64,000 bases of DNA from Georgenia subflava (GCF_009193155.1 NZ_VUKD01000002.1:720091-784090), one strand, 5' to 3'. Numbered from the stretch's first letter, positions 38,116 through 47,148 are shown. Numbers and translations are program-made. Notes: generated by a model from the letters alone, not told the origin.

Positions 38116-38858
38116 CTGCCCCGACCTCGCCCCGCACCACCCGCGCGCTGCCCGCACCCTGGCTGCGCACCACCCGCTGGCTGCTGCGCATGCAGCTCAC
38201 CGTCACCCTGTGGACGTTCGGCGTCATCGCCGTCGTCGCCCTCGGGGCGTTCGCCGTGGTCCAGGCCCGGGGGATCGAGCCCATCCTCTCCGTCGTCCAG
38301 TTCATCCGGCACCCCGGCGTGTGGTTGGGGTTCACGCTCAACCTCATCGCGGCGCTGGGCCTCATCGGCCTGCACGTCGCGAGCGGGCTCACCCGCCGGT
38401 CCTTCGTCGCGGCGACCGTGGTGGTCGGGCTCATCACCGCTGTGGTCTGGGCGGTGGTGGGCGCGCTCGCCCTCGAGCTGGAAGGCGTGGTCTACGCCGC
38501 CCAGGGCTGGCCCCAGGTGGCCGGCGAGGGAGGTGCCGAGTTCGACCCCGGCGCCGGGTTCGCCGCCACGGTCGTCCCGTTGGCCCTGTCCTTCGCCGCC
38601 GGCCAGCTCAGCGGCCTCCTGGTGGGGATGGCCTACTACCGGCTCGGTGGCTGGTGGGCGACGCTCGCCCTGCCGCTGACCGTCGCGCCGATCTTCCTCG
38701 TCGGGATCGGCGGGCTCGACGACGGCCAGTGGACCCTGGGTGACCTCGACGCCCCGGCAGTCGTCGCGGCTGTGCTGGGCGTCCTCGTCCTGGCCGCCGC
38801 CGCGGCGGCCTATCACCTGATCGTCCGCAACGTCCCGATCCGCCACGTGGAGGCATGA
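38112..38858 (+). CDS. Membrane protein, probable ABC permease partner
   Basis: A 248-aa protein with about six membrane segments (for example LTVTLWTFGVIAVVALGAFAV, LGFTLNLIAALGLIGLHVASG, AATVVVGLITAVVWAVVGAL, ATLALPLTVAPIFLVGIGG, VVAAVLGVLVLAAAAAAYHL). No recognised family motif, but it sits between two ABC ATPases and overlaps the first by 4 bases. It most likely forms the membrane part of the YtrB-like transporter. Confidence 0.75.
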   Translation: MTAPTSPRTTRALPAPWLRTTRWLLRMQLTVTLWTFGVIAVVALGAFAVVQARGIEPILSVVQFIRHPGVWLGFTLNLIAALGLIGLHVASGLTRRSFVAATVVVGLITAVVWAVVGALALELEGVVYAAQGWPQVAGEGGAEFDPGAGFAATVVPLALSFAAGQLSGLLVGMAYYRLGGWWATLALPLTVAPIFLVGIGGLDDGQWTLGDLDAPAVVAAVLGVLVLAAAAAAYHLIVRNVPIRHVEA

Positions 38859-38859
38859 C

Positions 38860-39786
38860 ATGGACCCCGTCATCGAGATCACCAACCTGCGCAAGACCTA
38901 CGGCGAGAAGACCGCCGTCGCCGATGTCTCCTTCGCCGTCGAGCGCGGCGAGATCTTCGGCATCCTCGGCCCGAACGGCGCCGGCAAGACGACAACCGTC
39001 GAGGCCCTCGCCGGACTTCGTCAGGCCGACGGCGGATCCACCGTCGTGCTCGGCGTGGACACCCAGCGCGACCCCGCCGCCGTGCGTGAGCGCCTGGGCA
39101 TTCAGCTGCAGAGCTCCCGGCTGCCGGCCAAGCTGAAGGTCGCCGAGGCGATGCACCTGTACGCCTCGTTCTACGCCGAGCCGGCGGACACCGACGAGCT
39201 CCTGGAGCTGCTCGGGCTCACCGAGAAGAAGGACACCGCCTTCGCCGACCTCTCCGGCGGTCAGCAGCAGCGGCTCTCCATCGCGCTCGCGCTGGTCGGC
39301 AACCCGCAGGTCGCCATCCTCGACGAGCTGACCACCGGCCTCGACCCGCAGGCCCGTCGCGACACCTGGGCGCTGATCGAACGCGTCCGGGACTCCGGGG
39401 TCACGATCGTCCTCGTCACCCACTTCATGGACGAGGCCGAGCGGCTCTGCGACCGGCTCGTCGTCATCGACGGCGGCCGGGTCGTCGCCGAGGGGCGGCC
39501 GCGCGAGCTCGTCGCCGCCACCGACGAGCGGGCCTTCCGCATGCGTCTGCCCGCGGGCACCGACCCGGCCGTCGTCGACCGCCTCAGCGACCTGCCCGAG
39601 GTCTCGTCCGTCACGGAGGACGACGGCGAGCACGAGGTGCGTGGCAACACCCGCGTGCTCTCGGCCGTCATCCTCGCCCTGGCGTCCCAGGACGTCGTCC
39701 CGGACGAGATCCGCACCCTGTCCCGCACCCTCGAGGACCTCTTCGTCGAGGTCACCGGAGCCCGACCCATGGAGACCGTCTCATGA
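38860..39786 (+). CDS. ABC transporter ATP-binding protein (DrrA/CcmA-type exporter)
   Basis: The 308-aa ATPase has Walker A GPNGAGKTTTVEAL (about residues 37-50), signature LSGGQQQRLSIALAL and Walker B AILDELTTGLDPQARR, then VTHFMDEAERLCDR. The C-terminal ~80 residues form the extra domain of DrrA-like drug and lipid exporters. ATG 38860 follows GGAGG. It pairs with the ABC-2 permease downstream (4-base overlap). Confidence 0.93.
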   Translation: MDPVIEITNLRKTYGEKTAVADVSFAVERGEIFGILGPNGAGKTTTVEALAGLRQADGGSTVVLGVDTQRDPAAVRERLGIQLQSSRLPAKLKVAEAMHLYASFYAEPADTDELLELLGLTEKKDTAFADLSGGQQQRLSIALALVGNPQVAILDELTTGLDPQARRDTWALIERVRDSGVTIVLVTHFMDEAERLCDRLVVIDGGRVVAEGRPRELVAATDERAFRMRLPAGTDPAVVDRLSDLPEVSSVTEDDGEHEVRGNTRVLSAVILALASQDVVPDEIRTLSRTLEDLFVEVTGARPMETVS

Positions 39787-40583
39787 CCACCATCGCCCCG
39801 AGCTCTCGCCGCGGCGCCGCCGTGCCCGGCCGCGCGTGGCTCACCCTGACCGGCACCGAGGCCAGGTTGTTCCTGCGCGAGCCTGGCGGCGTCTTCTTCG
39901 CGCTGATCTTCCCCACCCTGCTGCTCGTGGGGATCGGGCTCGTGCTGCCCGGCATGCGCGACCCCATGACCGACGTGCCGGCAGCCATCGCCGGGCTTCG
40001 TCCGGTCGACATCTACGCCCCGGTCGCGCTCGCCGTCGCCATCGCGACCCCGGCGCTGACCACGCTGCCGGTGGCCCTGGCCACCTACCGCGAGCAGGGG
40101 ATCTTCCGGCGCCTGGGGACGACGCCCATGCGTCCGCACGCCGTGCTCGTCTCGCACGTGGTGATCAACCTCGGCGCCCTCGTGGTGGCCGGGCTGCTCG
40201 CGCTGGCGGCCGCGGCAGCGGTGTTCGGCACACCCGCACCCCGGCAGGTCGCGGTCGCCGCGCTCGCGTTCCTGCTCGGCGGCGCCGCCATGTTCGGCGT
40301 CGGCCTGATCATCGCCTCCCGGGTGTCCAAGGGAGCGAACGCCTCCGGCCTGGGGATGCTCGTCTACTTCCCGATGCTCTTCCTCGCCGGTGTGTGGACG
40401 CCCGGTCCGGTGATGCCCGACGTCGTGGAGCGGGTCGCGACCTACACCCCGCTCGGCGCCGCCTCGCAGGCGCTGACCGAGGCCTGGTTCGGCTCCGGCT
40501 TCCCGGCCACCGAGCTGGTCGTCATGGCAGGGTGGACGCTTGTCACCTTCCCGCTGGCGGCGCGCCTGTTCCGCTGGTCCTGA
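39783..40583 (+). CDS. ABC-2 type transporter permease (DrrB-like)
   Basis: The 266-aa permease has a short cytoplasmic N-terminus (LTLTGTEARLFLREPGGVFFALI), six membrane segments and the ABC-2 region REQGIFRRLGTTPMRPHAVLVSHV. Final gene of the five-gene YtrA cassette, after which a hairpin precedes rpsP. Substrate unknown; drugs, lipids or peptides are usual for the family. Confidence 0.92.
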   Translation: MTTIAPSSRRGAAVPGRAWLTLTGTEARLFLREPGGVFFALIFPTLLLVGIGLVLPGMRDPMTDVPAAIAGLRPVDIYAPVALAVAIATPALTTLPVALATYREQGIFRRLGTTPMRPHAVLVSHVVINLGALVVAGLLALAAAAAVFGTPAPRQVAVAALAFLLGGAAMFGVGLIIASRVSKGANASGLGMLVYFPMLFLAGVWTPGPVMPDVVERVATYTPLGAASQALTEAWFGSGFPATELVVMAGWTLVTFPLAARLFRWS

Positions 40584-40597
40584 CGCCGAGGACGGCG

Positions 40598-40632
40598 CCG
40601 GTCCCGCGTGGCGACGCTCACGTTGGGACCGG
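40598..40632 (+). terminator. Hairpin between the ABC cassette and rpsP
   Basis: CCGGTCCC and GGGACCGG form an 8-bp stem (extended by GC pairs) with a 19-nt loop; the right arm overlaps the rpsP -35 element. Confidence 0.45.
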
Positions 40633-40652
40633 CGGCGCGCATCTGGCAGAAT
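40623..40652 (+). promoter_or_regulatory. rpsP operon promoter
   Basis: TTGGGA (-35, 40623-40628) and CAGAAT (-10, 40647-40652), 18-bp spacer. It predicts a ~120-base 5' leader before rpsP. Confidence 0.55.
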
Positions 40653-40780
40653 GACCCGCTGTACTCAGCCCGGCCGGCCCCTCTCTCCGGCCGAGGTTGT
40701 GTCCTGCGACCGAGCGAGACGCCGAAACCCACCGGGGTCGGGGCGAGGTCCACCCACACGAAACCAGGAGTGACCACCTA

Positions 40781-41260
40781 GTGGCAGTCAAGATCCGTCT
40801 CAAGCGCATGGGCAAGATCCACGCGCCGTACTACCGCGTCGTCGTCATGGACTCGCGCAAGAAGCGCGACGGCCGTGCGATCGAGGAGATCGGCAAGTAC
40901 CACCCCACCGAGGAGCCCTCGCTCATCGACATCGACTCCGAGCGGGCGCAGTACTGGCTCTCCGTGGGCGCGCAGCCCACCGAGCAGGTCGCCGCGCTGC
41001 TCAAGGTCACCGGCGACTGGCAGCAGCACAAGGGGCTGCCGGGTGCCGAGGGCACCCTGCGCACCAAGGACTCCTCCGAGGAGACCTCGGCCGAGACCAA
41101 GGCCGCCGCCGTGAAGGCTGCCGAGGAGGAGGCCGAGAAGCGTAAGGCCCGGGCCGCCGAGGCCAAGGCCGCCAAGGAGGAGGCACCGGCCGCCACCGAG
41201 CCCGAGGAGTCGGCCGAGGGTGCAGCGGAGCAGTCCGCCGCGCCCGCTGAGGAAGCCTGA
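40781..41260 (+). CDS. rpsP: 30S ribosomal protein bS16
   Basis: bS16 is an early assembly protein of the 30S subunit. Residues 1-80 are the canonical protein ([38 protein letters not shown]). The 159-aa product carries a long Ala/Glu/Lys-rich C-terminal extension (about residues 100-159), a trait of Micrococcales. GTG 40781 follows CAGGAG. First gene of the rpsP-khpA-rimM-trmD block; the stop is 5 bases from khpA. Confidence 0.97.
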   Translation: MAVKIRLKRMGKIHAPYYRVVVMDSRKKRDGRAIEEIGKYHPTEEPSLIDIDSERAQYWLSVGAQPTEQVAALLKVTGDWQQHKGLPGAEGTLRTKDSSEETSAETKAAAVKAAEEEAEKRKARAAEAKAAKEEAPAATEPEESAEGAAEQSAAPAEEA

Positions 41261-41265
41261 TCCCC

Positions 41266-41505
41266 GTGCTGGCTGACGCTCTCGAGCACCTCGTGCGCGG
41301 CATCGTCGACCACCCGGACGAGGTGCGCGTGTCCACCCGTTCCCTGCGCCGCGGGGAGCTGCTGGAGGTCCGCGTGCACCCCGAGGACCTCGGCCGCGTC
41401 ATCGGCAGGTCCGGGCGCACCGCCCGGGCCCTGCGCACCGTCGTCGGTGCGCTGTCCACCTCCGGCCCCGTGCGGGTCGACGTGGTGGACACCGACCGCC
41501 GCTGA
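41266..41505 (+). CDS. khpA: KH-domain RNA-binding protein KhpA
   Basis: A 79-aa single KH-domain protein with the GxxG loop in RVIGRSGRTARALRTVVGA. KhpA, often with KhpB, binds many RNAs and affects cell size and translation. Position between rpsP and rimM is standard in Gram-positive bacteria. Start GTG 41266 by family length. Confidence 0.95.
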   Translation: MLADALEHLVRGIVDHPDEVRVSTRSLRRGELLEVRVHPEDLGRVIGRSGRTARALRTVVGALSTSGPVRVDVVDTDRR

Positions 41506-41518
41506 GAGACGCCCAACC

Positions 41519-41550
41519 AGACCCGGCCCGCACCCGTGCGGGCCGGGTCT
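41519..41550 (+). terminator. Strong hairpin between khpA and rimM
   Basis: A perfect 14-bp stem (AGACCCGGCCCGCA / TGCGGGCCGGGTCT) with a CCCG tetraloop. It may terminate or attenuate the rpsP-khpA transcript before rimM-trmD. Confidence 0.8.
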
Positions 41551-41600
41551 GCTCGCACCCGGGCACCCCGAGAAGACCCACCGACCACCAAGGAGCCGGC

Positions 41601-42155
41601 GTGCTGCTGACCGTCGCCATCATCGGAGCACCGCACGGGCTGCGCGGAGAGGTGCGCCTCGACGTGCGCACCGACGACCCCGACCGCCGGCTCGCCGTCG
41701 GGAACGTCCTCGAGACCGAGCCGGCCGACGCCGGGCCGCTGACCGTGGCCCGCGCCCGCGTCACCCCCGACGGCGCCGTCTACGTCATCTTCGGCGAGGC
41801 CCGCGACCGGACCGCCGCCGAGGCGCTCAAGGGCGTCCGGCTCGTGGTGGAGTCCGACGAGGACGACGCCGACGACGACGAGGGCTGGTACGCGCACGAG
41901 CTCGTCGGCCTGCGCGTGCTCCACGTGGACGGCCGCGGGCTCGGCACGGTCGCCGACCTCGAGCAGCTCCCCGCCCACGACGTGCTCGTGGTGACCGAGC
42001 CCGACGGCAACGAGGCCCGCGTGCCGTTCGTGGAGGCGATCGTCCTCGGGGTCGACGCCGGGGCCGGCACCGTCACCGTGGACCCGCCCCGCGGGCTCTT
42101 CGCCGCCGACCCGGTGGACGAGGAGGACCTCGACGGCCCGGACGGCGACGCCTGA
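41601..42155 (+). CDS. rimM: 16S rRNA processing / ribosome maturation factor RimM
   Basis: RimM binds S19 and matures the 30S head. The 184-aa protein has the N-terminal motif [17 protein letters not shown], a PRC-barrel C-terminal half ([38 protein letters not shown]). An acidic loop EDDADDDEG sits between the domains. GTG 41601 follows AAGGAG. It ends 1 base before trmD. Confidence 0.95.
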   Translation: MLLTVAIIGAPHGLRGEVRLDVRTDDPDRRLAVGNVLETEPADAGPLTVARARVTPDGAVYVIFGEARDRTAAEALKGVRLVVESDEDDADDDEGWYAHELVGLRVLHVDGRGLGTVADLEQLPAHDVLVVTEPDGNEARVPFVEAIVLGVDAGAGTVTVDPPRGLFAADPVDEEDLDGPDGDA

Positions 42156-42156
42156 G

Positions 42157-43542
42157 ATGCGCATCGACGTCGTCTCCATCTTCCCGGGCTACCTCCAGGC
42201 ACTGGACCTCTCGCTGGTGGGCAAGGCACGCCGGGACGGGCTGCTCGACCTGCGGGTGCACGACCTGCGCGAATGGACGACCGACCGCCACCGCACCGTC
42301 GACGACACGCCGTTCGGCGGCGGCGCCGGGATGGTCATGCGGCCCGACGTCTGGGGTCTCGCCGTCGACGACGTGCTGGCCGAGGGACCGGCCCGGCGGG
42401 TCCTGCTCGTGCCGACACCGTCGGGGGAGCGGCTGACCCAGCGGACGGTCGAGGACCTCGCCGGCGCCGACCAGCTCGTGCTGGCCTGCGGACGGTACGA
42501 GGGCATCGACGCCCGGGTGGCCGAGAACTACCGCGCCCGGGGGGACGTCGAGGTTCGCGAGTTCTCCCTCGGCGACTACGTGCTCAACGGCGGTGAGGTG
42601 GCCGCCCTCGTCGTCGTCGAGGCCGTCGCCCGGCTGCTGCCCGGCGTCATCGGCAACCCCGCCTCCCTCGTCGAGGAGTCCCACGGCACGGCCGGCCTCC
42701 TGGAGTACCCGGTCTACACCAAGCCGCCGAGCTGGGCCGGGCTCGAGGTCCCCGAGGTGCTCACCTCCGGCCACCACGGCAACGTCGCGCGCTGGCGCCG
42801 CGAGCAGGCGCTGGCCCGCACGGCCGAGCGGCGCCCGGACATGGTCGCCGCCCTCGACCCCGCCGGGCTCGACCGGACGGACCGGGCCGCGCTGGCCGCG
42901 CACGGCTGGTTCGTGCCCGCCGGCGACGGCGGTGCGCCCACCCGCGTGCAGGTGCGACCCGGGACCCCGGACGACGCCGCGGCCCTCGCCGAGCTCGCCG
43001 CCGCCACGTTCCCGCTGGCCTGCCCGCCCCACATGGACGAGGCGGACATCGAGGCCCACATCGCCACGCACCTGGGGGCCGAGCACTTCGCCGCCTACCT
43101 GGCCGACCCGAGCCGGTACCGGGTGCTGGTCGCCGAGACGGCCGCCGGGCTCGTCGGCTACACCCTCCTCGTGCTGCCGCTGAGCGTCGCGGAGGCGCCG
43201 GAGGCCGACGACGTGGCCGCCGTGGTCACGCAGCGTCCCGTCGCCGAGCTGAGCAAGTGCTACCTGCTGCCCGCGTTCCAGGGCACCGGCCTGGCCGGCG
43301 TCCTCGTGCGGGAGACCACCACGACCGCCGCCGGGGTGGTCGTCGAGGACCGGCCGCTGTCCGCGGTGTGGCTCGGCACGAACCGGTCCAACCGCCGTGC
43401 GCAGCGCAGCTACGCACGCAACGGCTTTACGGTCGTCGGCACGCGCCGATACCGGGTGGGGCAGAGCCTCGAGGAGGACGTCGTGATGACGATGCCGCTC
43501 GACGTGCCGCAGACCACAGCCGTCGACGCCGTCGCCCGTTAG
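42157..43542 (+). CDS. trmD: tRNA (guanine-37-N1)-methyltransferase TrmD fused to a GNAT acetyltransferase
   Basis: Residues 1-240 are a full Trm[25 protein letters not shown], the SAM-binding knot [13 protein letters not shown] and [18 protein letters not shown], and [22 protein letters not shown]. TrmD methylates G37 of several tRNAs to prevent +1 frameshifts. Residues ~264-450 form a complete GNAT domain: [34 protein letters not shown] (acetyl-CoA loop, about 370-384) and [16 protein letters not shown]. The frame is continuous with no stop or frameshift between the parts. Ordinary TrmD is ~235-250 aa, so this is a fusion; the acetylated substrate is unknown. Confidence 0.93.
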   Translation: MRIDVVSIFPGYLQALDLSLVGKARRDGLLDLRVHDLREWTTDRHRTVDDTPFGGGAGMVMRPDVWGLAVDDVLAEGPARRVLLVPTPSGERLTQRTVEDLAGADQLVLACGRYEGIDARVAENYRARGDVEVREFSLGDYVLNGGEVAALVVVEAVARLLPGVIGNPASLVEESHGTAGLLEYPVYTKPPSWAGLEVPEVLTSGHHGNVARWRREQALARTAERRPDMVAALDPAGLDRTDRAALAAHGWFVPAGDGGAPTRVQVRPGTPDDAAALAELAAATFPLACPPHMDEADIEAHIATHLGAEHFAAYLADPSRYRVLVAETAAGLVGYTLLVLPLSVAEAPEADDVAAVVTQRPVAELSKCYLLPAFQGTGLAGVLVRETTTTAAGVVVEDRPLSAVWLGTNRSNRRAQRSYARNGFTVVGTRRYRVGQSLEEDVVMTMPLDVPQTTAVDAVAR

Positions 43543-43562
43543 CCCGGCCGCGCGGCCTGTGG

Positions 43563-43721
43563 CAGACTAGGACGGCCCTGCGTCCTTCGAGCAGTGCCGG
43601 TCGGACCTGCCACAGGGGGTCCACACGGCCGAGGACGCCGAGCAGACCCGATGACGAGCGGCAGCGAGTGCTGCCCCGACTGTCGCGCGTGACCTGTGGC
43701 ACGGGCGGGAAGAGATCACAC
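43563..43721 (+). promoter_or_regulatory. rplS promoter (-10 CAGACT) and structured leader
   Basis: CAGACT at 43563-43568, with TTAGCC 18 bp upstream, would start a ~145-base leader. TGCCACAGG (43608-43616) can pair over 9 bp with CCTGTGGCA (43693-43701), which abuts the ribosome site GGGAAGAG. This long-range stem may give L19 autogenous or growth-linked control. Pairing is my reading only. Confidence 0.5.
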
Positions 43722-44078
43722 ATGCAGACCCTGGACATCGTCGACGTCGCCTCGTTGCGCGACGACATCCCCGCCTTCCGCGCCGGCGACACCCTCAAGG
43801 TGAACGTCAAGGTCGTCGAGGGCACCCGTTCCCGCATCCAGGTCTTCCAGGGCGTGGTGATCGCCCGCTCCGGCGCCGGCGTGCGCGAGACCTTCAAGAT
43901 CCGCAAGGTCAGCTTCGGGGTCGGCGTCGAGCGCACCTTCCCGGTGCACTCCCCGTCGATCGACTCCGTCGAGGTCGTCACCCGCGGTGACGTCCGCCGG
44001 GCAAAGCTGTACTACCTGCGCGAGCTGCGCGGCAAGAAGGCCAAGATCAAGGAGAAGCGCGAGAACACCGCGCGCTGA
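43722..44078 (+). CDS. rplS: 50S ribosomal protein bL19
   Basis: bL19 sits at the 30S-50S interface. The 118-aa protein shows [20 protein letters not shown], the signature [24 protein letters not shown] segment, and [20 protein letters not shown] at the end. ATG 43722 follows GGGAAGAG. It is followed by a strong terminator. Confidence 0.98.
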   Translation: MQTLDIVDVASLRDDIPAFRAGDTLKVNVKVVEGTRSRIQVFQGVVIARSGAGVRETFKIRKVSFGVGVERTFPVHSPSIDSVEVVTRGDVRRAKLYYLRELRGKKAKIKEKRENTAR

Positions 44079-44093
44079 CCGCATCTCGCCACG

Positions 44094-44122
44094 CTGCCCG
44101 GCACACCCCGTGTGCCGGGCAG
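44094..44122 (+). terminator. rplS terminator
   Basis: A perfect 13-bp stem CTGCCCGGCACAC / GTGTGCCGGGCAG with a CCC loop, followed by TTG. Confidence 0.85.
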
Positions 44123-44219
44123 TTGTGCGTCCTGGCCTTGTATCGTCGTCCCACGACCCCGCATGCGCCGGGCCGCAGGACCCGCGAACAAACTGCACGA
44201 GGGGAGCTGAACCGTCGAG

Positions 44220-45077
44220 GTGACCAGCGACAGCACCGACCTGCCCGGCGAGCGCGGCGAGCGACGGCGCGAGGCCCCCGCGCAGGACCCGGCAGGCACC
44301 TCGATGCCGCCGAGCTATCCGCCCGGCCGACCGGCCGGCCACGAGGACGCGGCAGGCACCGACCCCCGCGGTGGCGCCGCCGGCCGGGTGCCTCGGACCG
44401 AGGAGTCGCGCCGCGGCGGGTGGTTCCGCGAGACCGTGACCGTGATGGTCTCCGCGCTGGTGCTGTCCATCCTCATCAAGACCTTCCTCGCGCAGGCGTT
44501 CTACATCCCGTCCGGCTCCATGCAGGACACCCTCGCCATCGGGGACCGCGTCATGGTCAACAAGCTCGCGCCGGGCCCCTTCGAGCTCGACCGCGGTGAC
44601 GTCGTCGTCTTCGTCGACCCGGGCGGGTGGCTCGGCGAGATGCCCCCCGACAACCGGCCCGCCTGGCAGCAGACCGCCATCGAGGTGCTGACGTGGGTCG
44701 GGCTGCTGCCGCAGGACGCCGGCCACCACCTGATCAAGCGCATCATCGGCCTGCCCGGCGACAACGTCGTCTGCTGCTCCGCCGACGGACAGCTCGTCAT
44801 CAACGGTGAACCGATCGAGGAGCCCTACCTCAAGCCCGGCACGAACCCCAGCGAGATGGAGTTCGACGTCGAGGTCCCGGCCGACCGCGTGTGGCTGATG
44901 GGCGACAACCGCTCCAACTCGGAGGACTCCCGGGCCCACCTCGGCGACCCGGGCGGTGGCATGGTGCCCATCGAGCAGATCGTCGGGCGCGCCTTCGTGG
45001 TGCTGTGGCCTGCCGACCGGCTCACCCTCCTGAGCAACCCGGAGGAGACCTTCGCCGACGTCCCGGAGGCGTCATGA
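44220..45077 (+). CDS. lepB: Signal peptidase I
   Basis: LepB cleaves Sec and Tat signal peptides outside the membrane. The 285-aa protein has a Pro/Gly/Arg-rich cytoplasmic N-terminus (~65 aa), one membrane helix ([21 protein letters not shown]), catalytic S100 (YIPSGSM) and K173 ([11 protein letters not shown]), and [12 protein letters not shown] near the C-terminus. SGSM is followed by QDTL rather than EPTL, as in other actinobacteria. GTG 44220; TATCGT at 44141 may be its -10. It overlaps rnhB by 4 bases. Confidence 0.96.
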   Translation: MTSDSTDLPGERGERRREAPAQDPAGTSMPPSYPPGRPAGHEDAAGTDPRGGAAGRVPRTEESRRGGWFRETVTVMVSALVLSILIKTFLAQAFYIPSGSMQDTLAIGDRVMVNKLAPGPFELDRGDVVVFVDPGGWLGEMPPDNRPAWQQTAIEVLTWVGLLPQDAGHHLIKRIIGLPGDNVVCCSADGQLVINGEPIEEPYLKPGTNPSEMEFDVEVPADRVWLMGDNRSNSEDSRAHLGDPGGGMVPIEQIVGRAFVVLWPADRLTLLSNPEETFADVPEAS

Positions 45078-46051
45078 CGCGGACCGGGACGGCGCCCGCC
45101 GCACCGAAGGTCCGCCGTCCCGCCCGGCGGACCGTCCCGAGCCGCCGGCTCGAGAACGAGCTGCTCGCCGCCCTGCCCGACGGCGGGCTCGTGGCGGGCA
45201 TGGACGAGGTGGGCCGCGGCGCGCTCGCCGGACCGGTCAGCGTCGGGGTCGCCGTCGTGGGTGCCACCACGTCGCGACGGATGCCGAAGGGGCTGGCGGA
45301 CTCCAAGCTGCTGAGCGCCCAGGCGCGCGAGGACCTCGTAGCGCCGGTCCGCCGCTGGTGCGCCGGCTGGGCAGTCGCCCACGCGAGCCCGGCAGAGATC
45401 GACGAGATCGGGATCATCGCGGCGCTCCGGCTGGCCGGTCGGCGCGCCCTCGCGGAGCTGGCCGGCGCGGGCCTCGTCCCCGGCATCGTCATCCTCGACG
45501 GCGTCCACGACTGGCTGAGCGAGCCGGCCCAGACCGAGCTGTTCGCGCCTCAGCTGCCGGACGTGCTGGTCCCCGGCACCGGCGAGGAGGTGGCGACGCC
45601 GCCCGTGCGCACGCAGGTCAAGGCGGACGCCTCCTGCGCCGTCGTCGCTGCCGCCAGCGTGCTAGCCAAGGTCACCCGTGACTCGCTGATGGTCGGGCTG
45701 GACCCCGAGCACCCACAGTTCGGGTGGGCGGGTAACAAGGGTTACAGCTCGGCCGAGCACGTGGCCGCGCTGGCCGAGCACGGCGCGTGCGAGCTGCACC
45801 GCCGGTCCTGGCGGCTGCCCGGACTGGGCGGCGCGGCGGGCATCGACGGCGCCGGTGGTCTCGAGGTCAGTGGTCTCGACGACGCCGGGTACGACGGCGC
45901 CGAGTACGACGACTACGACGGCTCCGGGTACGACGGCGGGAGCGAGGGCGTCACCTACGACGTCGCCGGGAGCGACGGCGGGGACGGGCTCGCCCCGGAT
46001 CGCGCCGCAGCGGTCGGGGCCGGCGCGACGGTCGCCGCCGGGAGGGCATGA
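45074..46051 (+). CDS. rnhB: Ribonuclease HII with low-complexity C-terminal extension
   Basis: RNase HII removes ribonucleotides from DNA. The catalytic core (about residues 38-245) has [16 protein letters not shown] with D44 and E45, [32 protein letters not shown] and [17 protein letters not shown]. The 325-aa product continues ~80 residues past the usual end in a Gly/Asp/Tyr-rich tail with short [24 protein letters not shown] repeats. ATG 45074 overlaps the lepB stop. The tail is acidic and probably disordered; its role is unknown. Confidence 0.93.
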   Translation: MTRTGTAPAAPKVRRPARRTVPSRRLENELLAALPDGGLVAGMDEVGRGALAGPVSVGVAVVGATTSRRMPKGLADSKLLSAQAREDLVAPVRRWCAGWAVAHASPAEIDEIGIIAALRLAGRRALAELAGAGLVPGIVILDGVHDWLSEPAQTELFAPQLPDVLVPGTGEEVATPPVRTQVKADASCAVVAAASVLAKVTRDSLMVGLDPEHPQFGWAGNKGYSSAEHVAALAEHGACELHRRSWRLPGLGGAAGIDGAGGLEVSGLDDAGYDGAEYDDYDGSGYDGGSEGVTYDVAGSDGGDGLAPDRAAAVGAGATVAAGRA

Positions 46052-46058
46052 TGGACCG

Positions 46059-46361
46059 GTGAGTGCTGAGGACCTGGAGAACTACGAGACCGAGCTCGAG
46101 CTCGACCTCTACCGCGAGTACCGCGACGTCGTCGGACTCTTCAGCTACGTCGTCGAGACCGAACGCCGGTTCTACCTCGCGAACCATGTGGACGTGCAGG
46201 TGCGCTCCGCCGGGGGCGAGGTCTTCTTCGAGCTGACCCTCAACGACGCCTGGGTGTGGGACGTCTACCGCTCCGCCCGCTTCGTGAAAAATGTGCGCGT
46301 GGTGACGTTCAAGGACGTCAATGTCGAGGAGCTCGCCAAGCGCGAGCTCGAGGTGCCCTGA
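46059..46361 (+). CDS. DUF2469 family protein
   Basis: A 100-aa acidic protein: MSAEDLENYETELELDLYRE, ERRFYLANHVDVQVRS, ELTLNDAWVWDVYRSARFVKNVRVVTFKDVNVEEL. This is the DUF2469 protein that almost always follows rnhB in actinobacteria; function unknown. GTG 46059 lies 8 bases after the rnhB stop and is apparently leaderless or coupled. Confidence 0.92.
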   Translation: MSAEDLENYETELELDLYREYRDVVGLFSYVVETERRFYLANHVDVQVRSAGGEVFFELTLNDAWVWDVYRSARFVKNVRVVTFKDVNVEELAKRELEVP

Positions 46362-46476
46362 CCGGACCGCTGGGCGCGACCTGACAGCGCCGGGTCCCGG
46401 GGCGCCGCCATCGTTCCGTAGGCGAGAACGCTCCACGCGGGCGTTGGGCCGTCTGATCGAACGGTAAGGACGTTCT

Positions 46477-46581
46477 CGGCGCTGTGGTGACGTCGGTCTG
46501 CTGCCGACCGGCCTGCACCGTGCTCAGGCGGCGCTGTGGTGCTGTCGGTCTGCTGGCGACCGGCCTGCTCCTATGCTCAGG
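46477..46581. repeat. 52/53-bp tandem duplication covering a promoter
   Basis: Copies 46477-46528 and 46529-46581 share CGGCGCTGTGGTG, TCGGTCTGCTG and CGACCGGCCTGC and end GCTCAGG. The second copy contains TATGCT, the likely -10 of the next gene; the first has CCGTGCT there, so only one copy keeps the promoter. Confidence 0.88.
46572..46577 (+). promoter_or_regulatory. -10 element of a leaderless transcript (117-aa membrane protein)
   Basis: TATGCT ends 6 bases before the ATG at 46584; no ribosome site. Confidence 0.55.
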
Positions 46582-46583
46582 CC

Positions 46584-46937
46584 ATGACGGCTCCCGCACC
46601 TTCGCTCGCCGCCTCACGCCGACGCACCGCGGTCCTGACGGTGATCATCGCGGTGGCCACCGTCGTCCTGCTCTGGCTCATGCAGGGCATGGAGACCGTC
46701 TGTCAGGCCATCTACCCGGCCCCGGCGAGCTGCGCAGCGGACGCGCGACGCGTGCCAGGTCTCGTCTCCGGTGCGGCCACGATCGCGCTGGCCGGTGCCA
46801 CCTTCGTCACCAACGCCGTCGCCGCGTCGCCACGTGCTCGCACCGTGGCGCAGGTGCTGCTCGGCGGGCTTGTCGTCGTCGCGATACTCGGACTCGGCTG
46901 GACCTTGGGCGCTTCAGGGTTCGTCCTGGGGTGGTGA
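46584..46937 (+). CDS. Small hypothetical membrane protein, 117 aa
   Basis: Three hydrophobic segments are visible (TAVLTVIIAVATVVLLWLMQ, GLVSGAATIALAGATFVTNA, VAQVLLGGLVVVAILGLGWT) with two cysteines (VCQ...SCA) between segments 1 and 2, which could form an extracellular disulfide. I do not recognise a family. Leaderless-type promoter and codon use support it as a gene; an upstream in-frame ATG overlaps the duplicated promoter. Confidence 0.6.
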   Translation: MTAPAPSLAASRRRTAVLTVIIAVATVVLLWLMQGMETVCQAIYPAPASCAADARRVPGLVSGAATIALAGATFVTNAVAASPRARTVAQVLLGGLVVVAILGLGWTLGASGFVLGW

Positions 46938-47028
46938 GGGGCGGCTACTCCACCCGCGCCGCTCGTCTCGTCCGCGCCGCTTGTCGGCGCCGTCCGTCTT
47001 CCCGGCAGCACCCGGGATCCGCGTCCAC

Positions 47029-47148
47029 AGGTGGCGGGCACCTTCCTGCCGTCGGCTTCACAGGTCGCACCTTCCTGCCGTCACCTCCACGGATCGCACT
47101 TTCCTGTCGTCGCCTCCACAGGCCGCACCCTCGTGCCGTCGCCTCCAC
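47029..47148. repeat. 29-bp degenerate tandem repeat, four copies
   Basis: Units at 47029-47061 (33 bp), 47062-47090, 47091-47119 and 47120-47148 share TCGCACCTTCCTGCCGTC-like cores and a CTCCAC end. They fill the gap before yraN. Confidence 0.88.

Noticed and set aside
47029..47148. CRISPR array
   Set aside because: Units are directly abutting with no unique spacers, are degenerate, and no cas genes are present.
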